Positions 34,381-38,426 of a stretch of 38,426 bases of DNA are shown here, piece after piece; the stretch's first letter is position 1, and every line of letters begins with the position of its first letter. Source of the DNA: Nocardioides immobilis (lineage in GTDB: Bacteria > Actinomycetota > Actinomycetes > Propionibacteriales > Nocardioidaceae); the NCBI RefSeq assembly GCF_003515065.1, contig NZ_QXGH01000001.1, positions 1 to 38,426 on the forward strand, in the 5' to 3' direction. Below the pieces are notes generated by a model. That model saw nothing but the letters and a program-made list of their open reading frames with translations, made no database searches and was not told the DNA's origin. The position numbers were made by a program, and so were the translations under genes.

Positions 34381-35319
34381 TCATTTGATTTCAACCAGGG
34401 CGCTCTGGCCCTGCTGGGTAGCGTAGAACCTCCCTTCGAACTCGACCGGCGGTAGGTCGTCGAGGTAGCCGTGGAGCCGCTGGTGGTTGTGCCAGTGGAC
34501 CCAGCCGAGGGTGGCGAGCTCGACGTCATCGACGGTGCGCCACGGCCCCGGTCGTGCTGGGCCGCGGATGAGCTCGGCCTTGTAGTAGCCGTTGACGGTC
34601 TCGGCGAGCGCGTTGTCGTAGGAATCGCCCACGGTGCCGATCGACGGAACGGCGCCGATCTCGGCGAGTCGCTCCCCGTATCGCAGGCTGGTGAACTGCG
34701 ACCCGGCATCGCTGTGGCACCGCAGGCCCGCGAGCTGGGTGCCACGGGACCAGCGGGCCATCTCGATCGCGTCGAGCACCGTCTCGGTGCGCATGTTCGA
34801 CGCGACCCGCCACCCGACGATCATCCGAGAGAAGGCGTCGATGATGAAGCAGACGTAGGCGACCCCGGCGAACGTCGGCACGAACGTCAGGTCGGTGACC
34901 CACAACTGATTCGGTGCCGTTGCGGTGAAGTCCCGTTTCACCAGGTCCGGGTGCCGAGCAGCAGCGGGGTCCGGTCTGGTGGTGCGGACCCGTTTGGTGC
35001 GCCGCACGCCCTCGATGCCCTCGGCACGCATCAGCCGGGCGACCCGGTCACGGCCGACCTCGTGGCCGGCGCGCTTGGCGGCCTTCCACAGCTTGCGTGC
35101 CCCGTAGACCCGGTAGTTGTCCTCCCACAGGCTTCGTAGCGCCGGCCGCAGCACGGCGTCACGCTGAGCGCGCAACGACGGCTGCCGGGACTTCGCGGCG
35201 TAGTAGGTGCTCGGAGCCACCTGCAGCCCTGCCTTGGACAGGGTGCTGCAGATGGACTCGACCCCGAGCTTCTTGCCGCCCACGACGTCGTCGCGGTTGG
35301 CATCGATGAACGCGACTAC
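34381..35319 (-). CDS. IS3 transposase OrfB (rve-type integrase, made by -1 frameshift)
   Basis: The catalytic half with DDE motifs: first Asp in VTDLTFVP, second in CHSDAGSQFTS, and Glu in DNALAETVNGYYKAE. A standalone GTG start would be at 35283, but the -1 frame is open upstream through EVVAFIDANRDDVVGG, the usual IS3 OrfB N-terminus, reaching the end of orfA. Expression by programmed -1 frameshifting from orfA is therefore likely; I could not identify a perfect slippery heptamer. The ORF is intact. Confidence 0.92.
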   Translation of the reverse strand, partial: VVAFIDANRDDVVGGKKLGVESICSTLSKAGLQVAPSTYYAAKSRQPSLRAQRDAVLRPALRSLWEDNYRVYGARKLWKAAKRAGHEVGRDRVARLMRAEGIEGVRRTKRVRTTRPDPAAARHPDLVKRDFTATAPNQLWVTDLTFVPTFAGVAYVCFIIDAFSRMIVGWRVASNMRTETVLDAIEMARWSRGTQLAGLRCHSDAGSQFTSLRYGERLAEIGAVPSIGTVGDSYDNALAETVNGYYKAELIRGPARPGPWRTVDDVELATLGWVHWHNHQRLHGYLDDLPPVEFEGRFYATQQGQSALVEIK

Positions 35320-35660
35320 TTCTTGTGTTGGCGGTCGAGCTCCGCCCCGAAGAAACTGGCGGCCCTCTTCAGGATCTCGTTCGCCCGGCGCAGCTCACGC
35401 AACTCCTGCTCGAGCTCCTTGATCCGCTTCGCGTCCGCGGTGCTCACCCCGGGTGCGTGGCCATCGTCGATGTCAGCCTGCTTGACCCACTGCCGCACCG
35501 ACTCCACGCCGTAACCCAACTGGGTCGCGACCCGCTGGATCGTCCCGTGCTCGGTTCCCAGCTCTGCTCGCAGCGTGCGGACCATCCGGACCGCCGCGGC
35601 CTTCTCCTCCGGGGTGTAACGCCGCGTCTGCGGCTTCCCGGGCACCTGCTCCTTCGGCAT
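35316..35660 (-). CDS. IS3 OrfA (helix-turn-helix protein)
   Basis: A 114-residue protein beginning MPKEQVPGKPQTRRYTPEEK. Helix-turn-helix 8-type residues IQRVATQLGYGVESVRQWVKQ lie in the middle and a leucine-zipper-like helix (KELEQELRELRRANEILKRA) follows. This is the canonical OrfA layout: DNA binding plus oligomerisation. It overlaps the start of orfB in another frame. Confidence 0.92.
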   Translation of the reverse strand: MPKEQVPGKPQTRRYTPEEKAAAVRMVRTLRAELGTEHGTIQRVATQLGYGVESVRQWVKQADIDDGHAPGVSTADAKRIKELEQELRELRRANEILKRAASFFGAELDRQHKK

Positions 35661-35714
35661 AGCTCCATCCTCGTTTCCAAGGTCAGGAGCCTCCAAGAAA
35701 CCCAGGGCGATTCA

Positions 35715-36215
35715 CATGGCCAACCATGCAGGAGTTGCTGGACCGTCCGCTCCAGTAAGCCAAGTTAGAACCTGTTCGATTCCATCGACTCCCTTGACTC
35801 GGTCGGCAAAAGCCGCGGCGGCCTGTACGACGTCTGCTTCGAGGGCATACGGAGCGTCCACGACGACGAGTGCCTTAACGAGGTCGGGTCGATCGACCGC
35901 CACTAATGAACTGACCAATGCACCCATGGAGTGCCCGACGAGGACAGCCGGACCGACCTCCTCAAGTACGGCCACCACGTCGGTGGCGTAGTCGACCAGG
36001 CGGAATCCCGAAGACGGCACAGACGACCGCCCGTGCCCGCGGAGGTCGAGGGCGAGGCAGGTTCGGGCGGAACTAAAGTGCGAGAGCTGCCACACCCAGT
36101 CGTTCGAATCGCAGGTCCACCCGTGGACGAACACGAGGGGGGACGATCCGCTGTTCCACCCATGGGTCGTGTAGAAGAGGCGAACCTCTCCGTTGTGCAA
36201 GAACGGCATTGACAC
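35715..36215 (-). pseudogene. N-terminal half of the alpha/beta hydrolase split by IS3
   Basis: This 167-residue part carries the oxyanion motif VHGWTCDSNDW and the nucleophile elbow GHSMGA. The IS begins with TGA in this frame, so translation stops at once at the insertion. Together with 34047-34346 it makes an otherwise intact gene. It is divergent from the 36338 hydrolase. The sequence resembles the hydrolase at 37110 (HGWACDSADW), so the two are probably paralogues. Confidence 0.88.
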
Positions 36216-36337
36216 ACTATGACGGGGGATCTCCCGAAGTGGCTCGTGTCACTTTTCGCCCAGCGGAGCAGACGCGCTTATCGGTCAGCGAGAGGCCGCC
36301 CTGTGCAGCACGGCGTCCCGGCGGTGAGACTGGTGAA

Positions 36338-37054
36338 GTGCGACTTCACATGCGGACCTGGGGGCACGGCGACCGGACAGCCCTCCTCGTGCATGGCCTC
36401 TTCAGTGACAGTGCGTCATGGCATCGGCTGGGACCTGACCTGGCGGACGACGGCTTCAAGGTCTACGCACCTGACCTGCGAGGTCACGGACAAAGCCCCC
36501 GAGGACGCTATTCGCCGACCGACTGGGCACTCGACCTCGTGGAGTCCTATGGAGACACTCGACTCGACCTTGCAGTAGGGCATTCCCTCGGAGGCATGGC
36601 GCTCGCTATCGCGGCCAAGACTCTACGGCCAGCAAGCGCGATCTATCTCGACCCTGCGTGGCAGATGTCTGCGGCCGACGACTCGAGATCGCGGGCTCAG
36701 TGGAACTCGTGGCTTCTGTGGACGGACCAAGCGCAGTTGCGGGAAACGCTCGGCCCTAAGTGGCCGGAGGCCGACTTGCAGCTCCGATGGGAGTCGATGT
36801 GGCGCATGGACCCAGCCACGATCCCCGGTCTCGCCAGCGGAGCCGGCTACGACCACTCCCCGGAAGACGCAGCCGTGCCTACCTTGGTATTGGGAGCGGA
36901 CGGCAGCTCTTACATCACCCCCGAGCATGCGGCGGAACTACGGACTCGTGGCCTCGACGTGGAAACCATCGAGGGTTCTGGGCACTCGTCCTTCCGCGAG
37001 GATTATCCGGCCTTTCTCAACCGGCTGCGTGATTGGGTCGCAGCCCACTCGTAG
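36338..37054 (+). CDS. Alpha/beta hydrolase (serine, broad)
   Basis: A hydrolase of 238 residues from GTG 36338. It has the oxyanion loop LLVHGLFSDSASW, the nucleophile elbow GHSLGG, the acid in VLGADGSSYI and His in GSGHSSFRED. A longer frame to 36209 would add 43 non-conserved residues and overlap the divergent hydrolase, so it is rejected. After the nucleophile, the strand ends LDPAW, matching IDPAY and VDAPY in the neighbouring hydrolases. This suggests a small local family of duplicates. Confidence 0.85.
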   Translation: MRLHMRTWGHGDRTALLVHGLFSDSASWHRLGPDLADDGFKVYAPDLRGHGQSPRGRYSPTDWALDLVESYGDTRLDLAVGHSLGGMALAIAAKTLRPASAIYLDPAWQMSAADDSRSRAQWNSWLLWTDQAQLRETLGPKWPEADLQLRWESMWRMDPATIPGLASGAGYDHSPEDAAVPTLVLGADGSSYITPEHAAELRTRGLDVETIEGSGHSSFREDYPAFLNRLRDWVAAHS

Positions 37055-37109
37055 GGAAGCCCATGGACGGGACTGTCCGCCGACTACCCACCTCACCTCC
37101 CCAGCGGCG

Positions 37110-37907
37110 TCAAGCTTTCCGCGCAGTCACGAGGTCGAGCCAGTCGGTCACGTCCTTGATGAAGGTCTGCGGATCTTCGAGATGCAGCCAGTGCCCGGCA
37201 TCCGTACGTGTGATCACGCGATCGAGTGACTGGACGACGAAGTCGGGCGCAGCAGCGGCGCGGCTGTCGTTTCGGTAGATCGCTAGCAGCGGCACCCTGC
37301 GTGAGCGATGACGCTCGCTGCACTCCGGGTTGAAGTGGAACGCGCCGGGCCCGAAAGCGAACTCACGAAACGACTCACGCATCGCCTTGTCGCTGGCTTG
37401 CAGCCGAAATGGATGATGCTTCCTCACGTGCTCGGGGGTGGACCCGCCATCGATGCCGTTGAAGTACTCCAACGCGACCTCACGGGGGTCCTCGTCCTCC
37501 AAACGCTGCGCGACAGCCTTGATGCGGTCCCTGTCGTGGTCGGGAAACCCGTAGGCCGGGTCGATGGCGACAATGGCACGCGCGTCGAAACCCGGTTTCT
37601 CGGCTAGGGCAACCGCGACTTCGCACCCCGCCGAGTGTCCGATCAGGATCGGCGATCGGACGCCCGTTTCGCGCAGGGTTTCCGCAACTGTTGCAGCAGC
37701 GTGCGGGAGCGTGTACGGGCCCGGGTCACCGATTGAACCACCCGACCCAGGAAGGTCTACGGCGTACACAGTGCCGGATTCACGAAGTCGCGGGATGAGC
37801 GGAGCCCAGTCCGCAGAGTCACACGCCCACCCATGGAGCAGGACAAACTCTTGACTAGCGTCGTCGCGGGAGGCGGGCCAGATGGTGACGTGCAGTGCGT
37901 TCACCAT
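37110..37907 (-). CDS. Alpha/beta hydrolase (serine), paralogue of the split gene
   Basis: A 265-residue hydrolase with LLHGWACDSADW, the nucleophile elbow GHSAGC, an acid near IYRNDSRA and the catalytic His in TDAGHWLHLEDP. The start MVNALHV follows AGGAC; a longer frame is rejected. It is convergent with the 36338 gene and separated from it by 55 bp. It lies between two IS3 copies. The substrate is unknown. Confidence 0.86.
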   Translation of the reverse strand: MVNALHVTIWPASRDDASQEFVLLHGWACDSADWAPLIPRLRESGTVYAVDLPGSGGSIGDPGPYTLPHAAATVAETLRETGVRSPILIGHSAGCEVAVALAEKPGFDARAIVAIDPAYGFPDHDRDRIKAVAQRLEDEDPREVALEYFNGIDGGSTPEHVRKHHPFRLQASDKAMRESFREFAFGPGAFHFNPECSERHRSRRVPLLAIYRNDSRAAAAPDFVVQSLDRVITRTDAGHWLHLEDPQTFIKDVTDWLDLVTARKA

Positions 37908-38300
37908 GCGATCGTGTCCTCTCGGGACTTGCTGTGAGAACTGTGATTTCCGCCGAGCGGAATTGGACTGGCTTCTAGCCGTGGGGCGGAGCCGCCACGA
38001 GCCGGTCCAGCCAGTGACCCGAGTCGCTGCGCGGGCCTCTTGGTTTCGAAGGTCATCCTTCACGAGCCTGGAGAGGTCGGGAAGTCACGCCGCCCGACAT
38101 GGGCCGGCCTGAGCTGGCGAACGCTGAGGCGTCGGCCGAAGGCCGTACGCCGGCCGGTTCACCCGCGAGGTGCGTGTCGATAGGCGCGTTGGGCGGGGAG
38201 CCGCAGGAGCGTCGCTGGGCGGCGCGACACTCGGATGGATCCGTCGCCAGTTGGGCAGCGGAATACATTCCGCCTCCTAGTCCTCCGGCAACAGGTAGCC
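37908..38300. other. Non-coding gap before the second IS3 copy
   Basis: This 393-bp stretch holds no ORF with recognisable features. It should contain the promoter of the 37110 gene. No repeat or RNA gene was seen. Confidence 0.55.
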
Positions 38301-38426
38301 TGAATCGCCCTGGGTCTGATGGAGGCTCTGGTCATTTGATTTCAACCAGGGCGCTCTGGCCCTGCTGGGTAGCGTAGAACCTCCCTTCGAACTCGACCGG
38401 CGGTAGGTCGTCGAGGTAGCCGTGGA
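38301..38426 (-). mobile_element. End of a second IS3 copy (cut by window edge)
   Basis: Bases 38301-38426 match 34350-34475 without a difference seen by eye. They include the terminal repeat and the last codons of orfB. The copy has the same orientation as the complete one. The two copies bracket about 2.6 kb with two and a half hydrolase genes, an arrangement that could move as a composite unit or be deleted by recombination. Confidence 0.95.

Larger units (their letters stand above)
34350..35714 (-). mobile_element. Complete IS3-family element with CAT target duplication
   Basis: A 1365-bp element with terminal repeats beginning TGAATCGCCCTGGGT at both ends, followed by a second matching block TGGAGGCTC. 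It is flanked by CAT at 34347-34349 and 35715-35717, a 3-bp duplication as in IS3. orfA and orfB are in the -1 frame relation typical of the family, and both read on the minus strand. A second copy starts at 38301 in the same orientation. The insertion splits an alpha/beta hydrolase gene. Confidence 0.96.

Noticed and set aside
36209..36337. N-terminal extension of the 36338 hydrolase
   Set aside because: It would overlap the divergent hydrolase start, is rich in Arg/Pro, and precedes the usual first beta-strand; the GTG at 36338 fits better.
1..38426. CRISPR arrays, tRNA or rRNA genes, phage genes
   Set aside because: No regularly spaced direct repeats, tRNA-like cloverleaf segment, rRNA stretch or phage structural or integrase genes were recognised on either strand, apart from IS transposases.

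Overview
The window reads as a high-GC actinobacterial chromosome, most likely Nocardioides-like. The reasons are the base composition, the codon use, the sulfurtransferase/DUF1416/thioredoxin/DUF4395 cluster preceded by an actinobacterial Cys-type leader peptide, and an lldD2-type lactate dehydrogenase. The genus is an inference; no RNA gene was seen.

Region 1 (1-12.7 kb) looks like chromosomal backbone broken by transposons. It holds a DUF4012 membrane protein, a short leader peptide, the sseA/DUF1416/thioredoxin/DUF4395 group, dtd, a sugar-nucleotide epimerase, a BKACE-type beta-keto acid cleavage enzyme, a glycosyltransferase and a DsrE protein. Two IS1380-family copies in direct orientation lie at 1-122 (right end only) and 8616-10275 (complete, with CTAG target duplication). 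They are followed by two gene remnants and lldD2.

Region 2 (about 12.8-38.3 kb) looks like a mosaic catabolic island. Its left edge carries a decayed IS481 transposase fragment, and the last codons of the first island gene run into that fragment. A leftward operon encodes an SsuABC/TauABC-type uptake system, an SDR dehydrogenase and a TIM-barrel isomerase/dehydratase-like protein, with a divergent IclR regulator. Next come a LysR regulator, a cupin, a haloacetate-dehalogenase-like hydrolase and a second IclR regulator. A rightward run follows: NTF2-like protein, a second TIM-barrel protein, a second SDR, hydroxyquinol 1,2-dioxygenase, maleylacetate reductase and an inositol-monophosphatase-family protein. 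A second LysR gene faces an FAD-dependent oxidoreductase. The TIM-barrel, SDR, IclR and LysR types each occur twice, so the island looks like two diverged versions of one module.

A DHA2 drug-efflux gene with only the first codons of a MarR gene behind it (30.5-32.3 kb) marks another recombination joint. The right part holds four alpha/beta-hydrolase genes and an SDR lacking the classical Tyr/Lys pair. One hydrolase is cleanly split by an IS3-family element (34350-35714, CAT duplication), and a second copy of that IS begins at 38301 in the same orientation.

Functionally the centre is the hydroxyquinol lower pathway: hydroxyquinol to maleylacetate to 3-oxoadipate. No ring hydroxylase, Rieske oxygenase or decarboxylase is present that would make hydroxyquinol in the usual way. 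The paired TIM-barrel and SDR genes, the FAD oxidoreductase and the phosphatase-family gene suggest a non-standard upper pathway, possibly oxidation and dehydration of a hydroxylated alicyclic compound to an aromatic ring. That is a hypothesis, not a demonstrated function.
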